From Halichondria panicea (lineage: Eukaryota > Porifera > Demospongiae > Suberitida > Halichondriidae), in assembly GCF_963675165.1 (NCBI RefSeq), contig NC_087377.1, positions 3,378,978 to 3,442,977 on the forward strand: a stretch of 64,000 bases of DNA. Reading direction: 5' to 3'. The notes beneath the pieces are model-generated. The model had not been told where the DNA came from. It was given only the letters and a program-made list of their open reading frames with translations, and ran no database searches. Made by a program: the position numbers and the translations under genes. Positions 41,599-55,600 of this stretch are shown here, piece by piece; the stretch's first letter is position 1; each line of letters starts with the position of its first letter.

Positions 41599-41755
41599 AC
41601 TAATAACTATACACTTTCTCTACCAGTGATCAAGACCATGCAGTGGGTGTTTACAGTGACACCAAGAAGTAATGTGGAGGGTAGTCTCAATGGAACCCCC
41701 AGCAGTGACACCAATAAGCTTGTCTCTAGTGAAAGTCGGACTTCTTTTGAAGTGG
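41599..41755 (+). pseudogene. Relic FN3 exon of the gene 5 family
   Basis: Words tctctaccagtgatcaagac, acagtgacaccaagaagtaa and ggtagtctcaatggaac match the second FN3 exon of gene 5 (60695-60790), with small indels that break the frame. No neighbouring Ig exon is recognised. It shows that an Ig/FN3 gene once lay upstream of gene 4 too. Confidence 0.75.
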
Positions 41756-42034
41756 TTATTCCAACTATGTTGCTAGCCTTTCTACACAATTGTTATCATA
41801 CAGTAATGGATGTATTGTTATCAACATGTTGCTATAGCTTTCTACATGTGTAACATGAAATGACTCAAAATAAATGCTCCCCCTCAATAATGAGGGGGTT
41901 CAAAAACATTTGTAATACCCCCTTGTATATAGCTATAGCTACAGAATTAGATTCCTGCAATCCAATATAGCTATAGCTATAGTCTATAAAACATTAAACG
42001 TGCTGCAGGAGACTGCATGACTGTTTCTCTTGCA

Positions 42035-45000
42035 ATGAAGCTTCTTATAGCTGTGGCTCTGTTGGTTGTTGGACTCTCTCCTTGCCCAGGCTCAGGACAG
42101 ACCAGTGAGGCACCAACTGCTGATGGTAAGCACAAGCAAGAGAAGGTAAATTTGTTATGAGCCAATGTACCTTCACCCCCCCCCCCCCCAGTCCACAAAT
42201 TGATAATACTAGATCTATAGTGCTATCTATTAAATCTATTGTATGACTGTATATGACTGTATATAGTATTATTTTACCCATGCACTATTTTATACGTAGT
42301 GTCTGCATGCATGGTTTTGATTTTATCATTGTCTCTGACTTCGCAAATCTATATATAGTTTTGCTTTTGCATCCAATTTGATCACTTAGACATAATTATG
42401 TATGCATGCGTGGCGTATTAAAATGCAGAGACACAAAGTCTAGTGGGCTATAAACAAACCTATACAACATTCGATTTTTCAGTAGCAGCTTATAAATGTA
42501 ATAAAAACCATGGAATTACCATATCAATTCTGCTGAATTGACAAATCGGAGTCAAGAGCCCATAAATAGATAGAGGAACCATCTAACTACAGGAAGGGAT
42601 CACGTTTCGTAATTTGGTTATGACCACAAGTGGTTGAAGCCCTATATAACACGTGTTATACGCGATATACAGCACAACACTGCGGTTTACAAACAGCATT
42701 GTCTCTGACTTCGCAAATCTTGCTTTTGTATGCATCCAATTTGATCACTTAGACATACTTGCATGCGTGGCGTATTAAAAAATGCAGAGACACAAAGTCT
42801 ATAGTGGGCTATAACCACAAAGCCATACAACATTCGATTTTCAGTACCAGCTTATAAAAACCATGGAATTACCATATTAAAATGTCCAAACTAGGCTTTC
42901 CATTTACAAGAACTGCAGTTCACCGGCAATAGTCCGATTCGTTTAATAGCCTGGAATTTTGATTGCTTTTTGAACGCCCACTAACTATACTTCCTTATAG
43001 CTTCTGCAGTAAAATTGTGCTGAGCTTGGCACACTCTTTTACATTGTAAAATTAATGCGTTTTTGCAGCCTCTGCATTCTGCAATGCATGCGCTATTATT
43101 CTAAAGAAAGGAAGTGTGTGAAATATTGAAGTAAGAGCTACACAATGGTTTTTGTCACCCTGGATCCGGCACTGGATTAGCCTCAAGACCAGGCCGATTA
43201 AAATACGGCCTGGTCTCTATTGCATGGTTGATAGTGCACATGCGCGAACTCAGTCACCCAGAATCTGGGTGACTCGTTATACTTTAGTAAACCTTTGTAA
43301 AATTAAACCGTAAACTAGTTTGTTTACTAGTTTCTTTCCGTATTAATACTTGTCTCCTGTGAAGCTGTGGCTTATGCTCTCTATTGCGTTGTCGAGAAGA
43401 CTTGCTGGCTAGCTGTGGCCCTCTATGGTGTTGTCGAGACGGCTTGCACACTAGTCTGAAGCCAGAAAAAGCTCTCATTTGTACAGAAACCAAGTTCAAA
43501 ACATCACGACCATCCAACCATCATAGAGGTAGATGAGAGCCTCTTCTGGTTTCAGACTAGTGTGCAAGCCTTCTCGACAACACCGTAGAGGGCCACAGCT
43601 AGCTAGCTAGGCTATTAGTAGATAGTATGTGGGCGTGTATGGACCACGCCTATGATTAATTACACATGTAATTGGTACCAGCAAGGGCGTATACAGAGAA
43701 GAGGGCATGCAACTCACTATGATGTACCCTACGTACTCATCCGACTTCGTATCAGAGACCGGATATGCTAAAAATAGAATCCAGTATACGGACGTGAACA
43801 AGTGGGCGGTGTTGTTACGTTTACGGAGTTATAATTATGGGCGTGTACATCAGAGCTGCCTTTGCTAGCTAGCTAGCTAACAGTGCAGTATTATTTTAGA
43901 GAAGTGTCATGACCAGTCCTAGTCCAGCCAGGTCCAAGACAACCCCTTTGAGTGGGAAGTTAAGTGCTGGGCGTATTGTTAAGAAGTACCAGAGACTCAG
44001 GAAGACAGGTTTATTGTACCTAGGTTTCATCTTCTTGGAGTTGCAACTGTTGGATGGTTTGCCTTTGCCTTTGACACTGCTAGTACGAGCCATACTGCTG
44101 CTGAGAACTAGTTTTACTATGCTGCAATCGAGCTAGCTAGCTAGCTAGCACAGATATAAAAAGACTTTGATTTACCTTGTGCGCGCGGTCAAAGGTTACG
44201 CGTGGGCGTTTTTGTGGGCAGTTCTAAAAATAGCTCAATAGTCGGATGATTCTGAGAATAGGGCGAGTTGCATGCCCTCTTCTCTGTATACGCCCTTGGT
44301 ACCAGGCCGTATTTTAATCGGCCTGGATTCGAGGCTAGCACTGGATGTGTCATTGCTTTCCGCTGAAGTCAGCACAAAACAGTGAAAAAACAAACTAGCG
44401 TACTCAGGTAGGTTAAGGCAGATTTCAAGAAAACATTAAAATTGAATAAAAATAACCTTGGTTACTATCTTTTTGTGTGCGTTAGCTGTGACCATATAGA
44501 TAATACAAATTAAGCAATAATTATTATCGTCAATTTAATTATTCAGAATTATGCATGCTGTACATGAAAGCAGTCCTAAAAACTAGTGAAGGTAGACTAC
44601 TTTTTCCGCATGTAGACTATAATACATTAATTTGTGGACTGATTTTTAGGTGTGGCACCTCCTCTGTCAGTATTATAACATGTATTATGCATTTTTTAGT
44701 TCTTGTTGGAATATTATGGTTTATATAAATATCCTACCTCGGTCTAAGCATAATTTTATATCTTATACACTGCTTTAGATACCATGCGCATGCATGTATT
44801 GTGTGTGTATAGTTATTATGCATGTATAAATTATTATGTGCTGAATATTAATTGTCCTTATTAACAGGGTCCGTATCAGTTGACAGAGTGGAGTTCTACT
44901 ATACCTACAGTGATGTCAACATGAATATTTACTTTAACAACTTGATGGAGAATCCATTTTACAATGATGACTACTACAACAACTACTACAACAACTACCC

Positions 45001-48000
45001 TATGTTTGATGTACCGTGCATTTTGAACCAACTTGTTTTCAGAAGTACTCACACAAATGAGGTATTCCAGGCAGAATACACGGGTACTTGCAATTCCTAC
45101 AGTGCCAATATCATTCATATCACCATGAATCCTAGAGACTTTCTCAGGCTGGTTGAGAATGAGTTTATCAATACAACCTCTACTACGTCCTTGGAAATGT
45201 ACACTGCAGATATGCTAGGAGCTCCTTTCAACCTTCAAATACAACCAGATGAAGCCGTTGAGTTTGTCTTGAGATTGTTGTCTTCATCTCTAGGGATTAG
45301 TGCCGCCCCTGATTATTGGGCCGATGAGGGGATTATTTTGATACATTTCCTTGCTTTCATTGATGTTGCTACTGTGAATGCCAGCAAGCTATCATTCTCT
45401 CGCAATTACCCTCGGGATGTAAATAACACTATTAACATTACGGGTGGTGAAATACTGAACCAGTCGCCTGGTTTAACATTATCTGTGGCTATCAGACTGA
45501 CTTCGAATGATCAAGCTCTTCTTGCGAGTAAAGGAATATGCACTGGTGATATTAGGAATTCCATTCGAGACTGCTACCTTGCTGTAGAATCAGGATTTGC
45601 TGCTGCGTATTTTGGACCGGAGGTTTCACCCAATACCTACTCTGTCAATACTATCTGGAGTGCACCTACAGGTGAACATGCAGAATCAATGTGCGGCTAT
45701 TATAGTCAATTTGGCTGATAAATCTAAGTGCAAACATGCATTATTTCTCCCCAGATTCTGAGCTTGTGTCTATGTCTATTCAGCTGGAGTACGTCGATGG
45801 GTTGACTTTAGACTTGACGCTCGGTCTAGGTCAGCCATTCAGTATTCGATCAACTTATATTGGCGAGATGATTGTCAAGTAAGGCATGAGGTGTTTGGTC
45901 AGAATAGGATGAGGCTACTTTTTTTAACACGTACCCTCTCCCCCCCTCTACAGTGTGACGTGTACTAGCAGGGACACTAACAAACATGTGAACCCCATGC
46001 TGGACATTGACAATGGTGCAGTGTCTATTCCGCCTAACTATATCCAGAATGATTGGCCCAGCTCCACCACCTTGAATGCACCCAGGGGGCTACATGAGTC
46101 TGGTTTGCAAGGTTACTACACATGCAGGACAGAGGGAAACACTTTCCTCAGCCCTCATATTCTGCATTCCAGTAAGTGCAGCACAGACAGTATATGTATT
46201 TACCTACTATTATATACAACACATCTATAGCTGTTAGACAACGTCTGTTATTCTAGAGTTCGAAGACGTTATGAAATTTTTTCCTATACTTGATTCAGTT
46301 GTACATTATATATAATTATATAATTATAACCTTCTCTCTCTATTCAGATCCTTTTCATATATTTTTCTACCAAGGATCCTCTGCTACAGCTGATGTACAT
46401 GAAGACATTGTACTTCGCTTTGCACACGCCGGTTTTAACAGAGGTTTTGTTGATGACTTTCGTGGTAATCCGTTCATTGTGCATTTTGCTGATAGTAATT
46501 ATTATGACCAGCCATTTTTTGAGTACGGTTTCAAAACAAACACTCCACTTCCGTACCATGCTGAGCTGCACATCAACAGGACCCGGTTTGACTATGAGGG
46601 AGAGTACAGTATCAGTTACTCTTATAGTTATCTACTACGGCCAAACTTCGTTATCGATGTCAACAGTAAGTTATATGTATGTCTGTGGTAAACCAGAATG
46701 ATGTATAATAATAATTACCGTATTATTACTGCAATGTTTTTTGCGATTGAAAAATCTTTGTGGGGAAGCCAAATTGACACTTTGCGATCTGGCAAGGATT
46801 GTGATGTTGTTCTATAATAATTGCTTGCAAAGCCATATAATTATTAGCATTCGCAAACTTTGCATAATTATATAAATTATGTTGGATGCTTGCGCGAAAA
46901 ACGTTGTAGTAATAATTATATTTACGTATAATTATGATGTGCTAATAGTGACTGGAGATCAGTGCATGTACAGCAATTAATCCCGTATCACATCCAGTCC
47001 AGTTTTGGGCCGGAAGCCACACCCCTTTTAAACTAATTAGAATTTTGCACATGCGGACGGACACGCAGTGAGGACCCCCACAGAAGTAGACCTAGTGATT
47101 TCTGAATCTAGCCTAAAATGGACCAACATTACACGTACCATCACTTGTTTTTTTCTGCATGGTTCTGAGTGCTCTATTGATGGATATTATTGGCCGAGCA
47201 GAAGTTCGAGAAGCTTATGTAGCTCGAGGCGAAGCCGAGTGCTATACATGATGCTTCGGAGAACTTCTGCGAGACCAATAACATCCACATAGAGCACGAG
47301 CGTAAAACGGTGCATTAACTGGTTTGTAGTTTGCAGCCTGAGCTTCTTGCAGCTACCAATATAATTTATAGCTATCGCTCTAGTATAGAATAGCAACCTT
47401 CTACGAAAAGATTTTGCTATTCATATTGTGTTGTCGAGAAGGCTTGCTGTGGCCCTCTCTATGGTGTTGTCGAGAAGGCTAGCTACTAGGCTATAAAGCT
47501 TCATATACATATAGTAGATAGTATATACATGGGCGTGTATATGAACCACGCCTATGATTAATTACACATGCAATAGATACCAGACAGTATTTTAATCGGC
47601 CTGGATTCGATTAAACTACTACAGTTGTAGATCCTAGTCTGGGGCATAGTTTTTCCTTTGATCCAATGATCGAGCTCTGTACAAAAAAACTACAAGGCTA
47701 GGTATAACCACCTTGCCCTGGGCTGCACCCTATAAAGCTCGGTGGTTTTAGTGCCATAAAAATCCCTAGAACCCTGGTGGTATAACTATTACGTATAATT
47801 ATTAGCTATATATTATATCTGGATGTATATAATTATGGGTTGTATGTGTTCAGGGAATATAAATCTACGTAATGATTGCACAATATCTAGGGTGTGTTGG
47901 GTTCGCACCACAGGTATGTATATTAAGAGAGGGTGCAGCCCAAGAAATGCATACTACTCAAGACTACAATAATTATAGCCACTTTACTATGAAAACAACA

Positions 48001-51000
48001 CAAATGTAATTATGCTTAAAATAATTCTTTTTTAAGAGACCCAATTAAAGGTAATTCAGCACTCAGTCTGGCTATAGGAGTCTGAGTGGCTGTGGAATTT
48101 GTAGTGGTTTTGTCCCTACACATCATAGTACAACGGTTCAGTTCAATATAATGATGTGTATCAAGATAGGTGCAGTAAGAGTGTCAAACACTCACTGTCA
48201 CCACTGTTAAATTTAATAGTGTTGTTGAGTAAACTGTGGTTTGCGTTGCCGCAAATGATTACACAGAATGGGGCAAATGCTGTTTCAACACTTTTTACTC
48301 TTCTCTATACTCTGGTGTGTATTGCAAACATCAGCATATCTTTCTAGGTTACTTTTTTAATAATTATTGTGTATATATAAGACTTTCATTGAAACGAATG
48401 TGTACAGTCAACATTTTTTCTGGAAATGGAAAATGGGCATGTCTGTTAATGAGCATGCAACAGCTGTTACCAGAGGAGGTACGACAGGCGCGGTGCAGCT
48501 CAAGCAATTAGCTACTGATTACTCTCAGCAAAAACATACAACGTGGGCGGGGCGTGGACGGATAATTATTGTTCAATCAAAGGCTAATTGCCTGAGCTGC
48601 ACCGCGCCTGTCGTACCTCCTCTGAGCTGTTACTATGGACATAGGCATGTTTATCTTCTATGCATGCACAGATCGACGCCCACGTGCACTAAGTTTGCAC
48701 TGCTGTTTGCACCCACGCATACAAATTTCGATATGAATATCATTAAAACCTGCAATCCCACAAGGACACATTGTAGTAGTTTTAAATTTCGTTGTACGTT
48801 GAATAAAAGCTAAAGAGCTGTGGCGGTGCATAGTGACGTTTGCATTCTTGTGGGATGTCACGCTCTGGGACAACTCTCAACACAGCAGCATGCCAGTCTC
48901 CAGGGTGCATATAAAGCTAGGGAGTGGTTTCCAGTCAAGTAAGTATATCATTTGATATCAGACCTTATAGCTTCTAGTAAATCTACAAAAAGGCATGCAT
49001 GCAACAAAGTTGCTCCTTTACCTGAACTTCATGTAATAATATAATATTTAGAGGTGTGTTTCAAACCTAATATTGATGGCACTGTTCAGGGAATACGTAA
49101 AATAATATTAAGCTATAATTATGAACAGTACAAAATTAATGTAGAATGGATAATTCTCTTTTAACACCCAATTATAAAGGTAATTCAGCAATGGCACCAA
49201 GGTTTGAGTGGCTGAGGAATTTGTATTACATATTTTAGTGGTTTCTTTTGATGTACGTTACATCATCCTACACAGACAGTTCTTTGAAGTGTACCTATTA
49301 ACAAGGCAAATGCTTTTAGTTTGCTTGTGTATTTCATTAATTGCCGAAGATATCATTGGAACTTAATTATACATTGCTATAATTGTGTCTTAAACATTTC
49401 CCCACAGAACCTGAACTCACTCTCTACCCACCTGTCCTGACTGTGCTCAGTTCTAACTCTCCTGATACAACCGCCTCTCTCACTTGTACCGCCAGCAATT
49501 CAAATGCCCCCATAGTGTTCCCGGGAAATTACACATCACTGGGCATCATGTCTACCTACCTGGATGACACTAACAGCTCTGTGAGATTGGATTTTGAATT
49601 GGACAAAGACCTCATTGAGTTGCTAGATGGGATGGAGTTTATCTGTGAAGCCAGAGATCCAGATGATTTTCAATCCACTGTGTCAACGGCTAGCTCCACC
49701 TTCAGGGCAGTGCTAGGTACTTTATTTATTGGTTCCTCAGGGCAATCATTTTCTATTGTTCGGTTATCTCTCTTTGCAATTGAGCCTGACGGTGATCGTA
49801 AACAAGTTATGGATAGTGCAATGATCAATACAGCCAGATCGTTTGAATGCCTGTGGTATATCAATCCTACACGAATGGATCTTGAGACCATCGCTGGGAC
49901 GTTGTTCTGGAAAATTTACCTCCCGAAGTCAAAAAAAGAAATAGAATTCACTTCAGATGTTAGTCGTAAAGATTTTATAGTCACTACACTCGAGAATGGT
50001 ATCACTCTCAATATTCTGGGAGATTTCTTTGGAAGTGTTTCGTGTATCTATGGCGGTGACAGTGTAAAGATTACCGTTGTCACTGAAGGTAAGTGCATGT
50101 GCAACTCTATATACCTTGCTTCGTTAATTTTGTCTATAATTATAGATCAGAGTTTGTTATAAAATCAGTCCTAATCATAAACTAGCACTAGCTGTGTGCA
50201 ACACTTGACCCAGCCAGACTCATGAATTATAATTATAGAGTGAGCTTATCTATAAGCTGAAATGCTCATCCTATCTCTCCCTTCAGCTCTTGTGGAGGGT
50301 GTCGACTTCTTTCCTCCTATCTTTCCTGATGATGCTGTGGAATTGTTTGATAGTGATGATGGATGTTCACAGCGGATTTACTCGAGTACTGGTATTCCCT
50401 TTGGAGCTTCAGCACACCAATACGTTCATGTGAGTTGAAAATAATGTCTGATTAACTTAATTTGTCCAAACGCACATGCACACATGCTCACGTATACAAT
50501 GACTATTATAGTTTTGCTGAATGGACGTACTTTTTCCCTGCAGGTCTGCACGAATGGCATGCTGACTGTTGGCACTCCACCTCTCTTACTCGGTACAGCA
50601 CAAAAACAATTTCCTACATCCGATACCAGAATCAGCCAATCAAATTTGCTCGTTCCATTCTGGAATGACCACGATGGCCGAGACCCTGAGTCTAGCGTAA
50701 CTTACAGAGTGTACGGTGGTGCTGCCGGGGATCCAGATTTTATGCAGAATGTGAGCTCCTTCATTTCAAAATACATCGATGCTGAACTATTTGAACCTAC
50801 CTGGATGCTAGTAGCCTCCTGGAGGGACGTTCCTCCGTATCCTCACACTGCAACAGACAGGGGAAGAGTGAGTGCTGTGTGCATGCATGAGGGTGTATTA
50901 CTATAATTTTTATGATAGTATAGGGCCTATAATTATAGCATCAGCTAGAGTTCATTAAGAATTGCTGTGTGTGATAGTAGATGGCCTATAATATTGGGTG

Positions 51001-52610
51001 CCCATAACTAGCATCAAGAATTCATCCTTGAATAGCGAAAATGTTTCGAGCCTCAGAATAAGTGATCAGTTATAGTTTTTGTAGAAGGTGCATGTCCTTT
51101 ATTAAGAGAAGATTGCCTTCAATTGCTAATGGAGTACTAATCAACATTGATTAATTTCTTTTTTTATATTTCAGAATTCGTTTGAAGCCATTATCATAAC
51201 TGATGGTGTAGTAACGTTTGCTGTGTACACGTATATCTGTGATGATTTGCAATGGGGTCAGTCGCAGGATGGTGACTATTCTACCATCGGCTACAACATC
51301 AATCCGGCCTCATTTTTTGGTAGTGATAGCAAAGAATTACCTTCCTTCCACGATCATCGTCTTTCAAACATTCCCATGAGCGAGATGATTGCATGTTCCA
51401 GCCTTGCTAGAGGATCACGTTATCATAACGAAGTGTATTTTGTTGGCCGATCTAAAGATACCACACAATTAGCACGTGCAGAATGTACAAGCACTATCAA
51501 CAACGATACCTTGTATGGTGACATCATTGATGGAACCACACTAAAGGATGGATGCCCTTGCAACTCGGCTCAAGCATCAAGAGACTTTGCCTTTCGTTTC
51601 ATTGATATGTTTGAGTTGACATTGGACACTGTGTATGCTGGCCAGTTCTGTGTGACTCCATCATTCTCACAGACAAACACCATTCTCTGTTGCTATGGGT
51701 AAGAGGGTCACATGATGGGGTACTCGTTAGCTACTTCTGATTAATTTTCTTTTTATTACAGACGGAACAGTGGAGCTCTCAACAATGTCAGTGGTATCAG
51801 TGGAGTGGTGGCGTATAGTCCTAGCTTCTTCCCAAGAGAGTTTCTTGATAATGATTACAACTTGCGTCACAAATGCAGCATAGGAGGTGAAGCTGACACA
51901 CTGTACAGGACTAGACGACCTCCAGTGACCTGCGACACGTATTCCCCACCAAGAAGAAGTGAGTGCTAGTGGAATAATTGTTTGTTGTAAAGTAGAGATC
52001 TATAAAAACAGTTAATGGCAAGTACAGCTACATAGCTATAGCTATTTAGCTAAATATGCAGTTACCTGTATATATAATGTGTCCTTCAACCGGGCGACGC
52101 CCCAACTTGATTTATTATTAACTTATTACATTGTGATGAGGGAATCGAACCCATGCCTTTTCTATCATCTGATCTTATAGGAGAGCTACCTAACCACTAA
52201 GCCACACCTATTCTTCCCCGATCTGTGTACTATTAGTAATTCTAGTGTGATGAAATCAGTAATTGTTAAGTACCGTATTTGGTAATAGAACATAATTATG
52301 CATAGGAAGTATAATAACCTTTAGCTTTATTAGTGGTGTATGATTATGTCCTGAGTTGTTATTCTTTTACTAGCTAAGTCTAGAATGTTCTCTACTTGCC
52401 AGTGTTACCATACCTACTAATTCTTCACGATTTTTGTACTACTAGTATTTTCGTCTGTTGTGACATTGCTGAGAGTCTATAATTACTAGTATTAGTGGAG
52501 TGTTGGCAGTTAAATTCACCTGCTAGAAATGTTTACTAGTTTATACAAATATCCACCTGTTCAGCTAAGTAAAGTGCGGAGTTATCTATTCTATAATCAT
52601 GTAATTGTCT

Positions 52611-52662
<52 letters not shown>

Positions 52663-55600
52663 CCTTCTGTACGGGTGATCCTCATCTCACCAACCTTGAT
52701 GGAGCTAAATTCACATTTAACGGTTGGGGAGAGTACATTCTACTGGAGTTGGAGACTGATGACACCACGTTCTGGGTGCAAGCTCGTATGCAACCAATCA
52801 CAAATTCTTTGGCTACTGAACTAGCGGCTTTCGCTTTCGCTATGAGCAGGGACACTCCCGTAGAAGTACGTCATGAATATTAGTTAGTTGGAATTGTGTG
52901 AATTATATTCCCTCCAACAGATACGCCTGAATGCAACTAGACAACTTGAGATCCTAATCAGTGGAGAAGATGTAACGGACCAGCTGGTCAACGTCAGCTC
53001 TTCTATATCCACTGACCTCTATTCTGTATCTCGAAGCAGTTCCAATTCCATTCTGGCCACGTTCCCGAATGGAATGGGATTAATGGTGAATCTCTCCAGC
53101 ATGCTCACCTTCACAGTTATCATCCCTGATGCCTTCCGTGGACTAACTAGAGGTACATAACATTCATAGCTGCGTTTTGTGTGAACAGAGTACATACTAG
53201 CTGAGAGCTCTTTCTGTTACAGTGTAGTGGGTAATTTTGTATGGTGGTATTAATGTTAGGTATGCACATTCAATTTGGCGAAAATACAGTAGGTCATTGA
53301 TTAAGAGTTTATTTTCTATGCAGGAATGGTTGGGAACTACAACGGTAATGTCACTGATGATGTCGTATTCCGAAACGGAACTATGGTGCCTATTAGTGAA
53401 TTTTCCTTTCGGATACTACATCAAATAGGACTGTCATGTGAGCTATTGATTTATGACCTGAGCATATCCTGACTAACTAACTTATTGTTCACAGGGCAAG
53501 TGGATGCTTCAGAGTCTCTCTTCACTTACCCTGAGGGCTTGACTGCTGCAGACTTTGCTGTCCTTGACCACGATCCACCCTACCTGGATGAAGTGGTAGC
53601 CAATGCGTCAGCAGAAGTGCTTAAAATGTGTGGAGATAATGTCGAGTGTATTTTTGACTCTATAGAAACAGGAGACATCAATATCGGCCTTGAAACCGTG
53701 ACGATGATTTCCATAATTGATGAAGATGAGAAGCAAGCATGTACGTTAAAATTATGTTCCATTGGGTAATCTTAACTACCGTATAGCGGGTACACTTTGT
53801 GGAATAACCGTTAGTTGAGCTTTTTTGTTTGCAGCATGCATGCATGCGATATTGGGTATAAATGTTCGCGTATAGCCGAGATTAAGTGTTTTATCCGAGT
53901 GAGCTGGTATTAAAACACATGATTTTGGCTAGGTGCATGGGTTCTAGTGCTGTCACGTGATCTCTAGTTTTGTGTACAACTTGTCATTTGTACAGCTTGA
54001 CCTGTTAGGCAAGTTTTTACCTGCATGGCTATCCATTTCATTAATTCAATGTCTCGATTTATTTGTATAAGTAACTTGAAAACTCAAGTTATAATATTAA
54101 GTTAATAATTATGACTACTTTTAGATAAGCTGAAGTTGGCTAGAGATTATGTAATCTAAATTATGTAAGTGGTATTTTTTTGGAATAACTAAGAAAGGTT
54201 TTTGCAAAATAGCAGCCTTTTGCAGCATGCATGCATGCGATATTAAATTTGTGGGTATAAGTGTTCGTGTAGCCGAGATTAAGAGTTTTATCCGAGTGAA
54301 ACATTAAAACACGTGATTTTGGCTAGGTGTGTTCTAAAGGATTTAGTGCTGTCACATCATCTCTAGCCTCGTGTAAAGCTTGTCATTTGTGCAGCTTAAC
54401 CTGTTATATACCTGGCTACATTTCATTCAATGTGTCTCGATTTGTTTGTATAAGTAGCTTAAAGCATACGTATTAAGTTAAAGCATAGATAGCTGATTGT
54501 CTAGAGATCATGTAAGTTATGTACTTAATTACAGCAACTACTTACTGCTGCTCTGTCCACTTACACTTTCATTTACGTACCTGCTTGAGATTAAAGTTTA
54601 GGCTATTAAGTTATGTCAGTATAATACAGTCATGTGTAAATTACAGCAACCACTTACTTACTGCTACATTGCAATCGTCACCACCTTTACCTACAGCTAA
54701 CTTCCCTCCTCTCATCTACGGCCCTGTGAGCCTCTATGTTACGCTGGGGGAAAAGGCTGTACTGGTGTTCAATGTGACTGATGACAAAGGCAATATCAAT
54801 GTTACGCTGGTGGATGGACTGCCAGCTGGGGCCACTCTACTGCCTACCCCTAAGGGTGACTATACAATGGAGTTCACTTTCAGGTTGGAACTTAATGCGA
54901 TTGCCGATATTTCTCTCGTGTTTTTGGCCACTGATGAGCTGGATGCTGGGTCAACTCTGGAAGTGCAGGTTTGTGGCTTGCAGCAACAAGAGTGTTAGAC
55001 AATAGTTATTGCTGCAATGAGGTGCCACTATGTTTTTGCATTTACTCATAGATTGTAATCTGTGCTTGTGAGAATAATGGCAACTGCACACTGGAGGGAG
55101 TGGTGGATCAGAGTGCCAGTACTGTCGTCTCCAACTGTGTATGCCCTCAAGGTATGGTGCACCTTGTCAATAGCTATATATACAGGAGCTGCATGTAACA
55201 TCAACTTGCATGCTTGTCTAAGAAACCAGAGAGATGCTCAAGCCCCTATACAGTCAACTGATCTAAACTAGCTCACTAGGCTAGTAGCCAGCCCAACCCA
55301 ATCATGCAGAGAGAGACTGTGTTGTCATGACAGTATAATTATAGCTAGCTAGCTTGCTCGAATCAAATATTTTTATCTGCTAACTGGAAGGGTGGTTTGT
55401 ACGAACCTAATGAACTGACCATGGATCCGCCACTGATATTGCAACAATATAGTAGTAGAAGTTACCTACATACATGCATACAATGCACTGCTTCAGGTTG
55501 GGAGGGTGACTTCTGTCAGGATGATGTCGATGGTTGTACCAACTTTGACTGTTTCATGAGTGTGGATTGTGTGGACGTCCCTGCTCCAGGAGTGGGGGCA

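Larger units (their letters stand above)
42126..44867 (+). other. Gene 4 intron 1: tandem repeat and nested elements
   Basis: About 42326-42530 and 42698-42873 are tandem copies (cattgtctctgacttcgcaa; gcagagacacaaagtcta). They match gene 2 intron 1 at about 12470-12560. The nested elements 43178-44337 and 43682-44298 follow. I see no exon. Confidence 0.6.
42035..45671 (+). other. Gene 4 exons 1-2: signal peptide and variable N-terminal domain
   Basis: Exons: 42035-42125 and 44868-45671. Exon 1 encodes [19 protein letters not shown] plus only one APT unit. Exon 2 starts GSVSVDRVEFYYTY. Its variable loop (about 44964-45005) is a run of Asp/Tyr/Asn codons from tac/aac repeats. The second half keeps [21 protein letters not shown] and VAIRLTS. 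Confidence 0.8.
45755..50088 (+). other. Gene 4 exons 3-6: Ig-like block with a fused Ig-3/Ig-4 exon
   Basis: Exons: 45755-45878, 45954-46171, 46348-46665, 49408-50088. The last exon is 681 nt and open throughout. Genes 1 and 2 have an intron at the position of 49717. The old donor (gtactt) is still visible, but the normal acceptor is gone and about 45 nt read through as coding (VLGTLFIGSSGQSFSIVR). The Ig-2 variable loop lies at about 46437-46515. Confidence 0.75.

Noticed and set aside
43909-44136. Small ORFs on both strands inside the nested element
   Set aside because: They are short and overlapping with no recognisable transposase motif; more likely non-coding interior of a MITE.
52605-52883. 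ORF starting in the CA repeat with poly-His/Thr
   Set aside because: The His/Thr part is the microsatellite; only 52663-52865 is exon, entered by an acceptor in phase 1.
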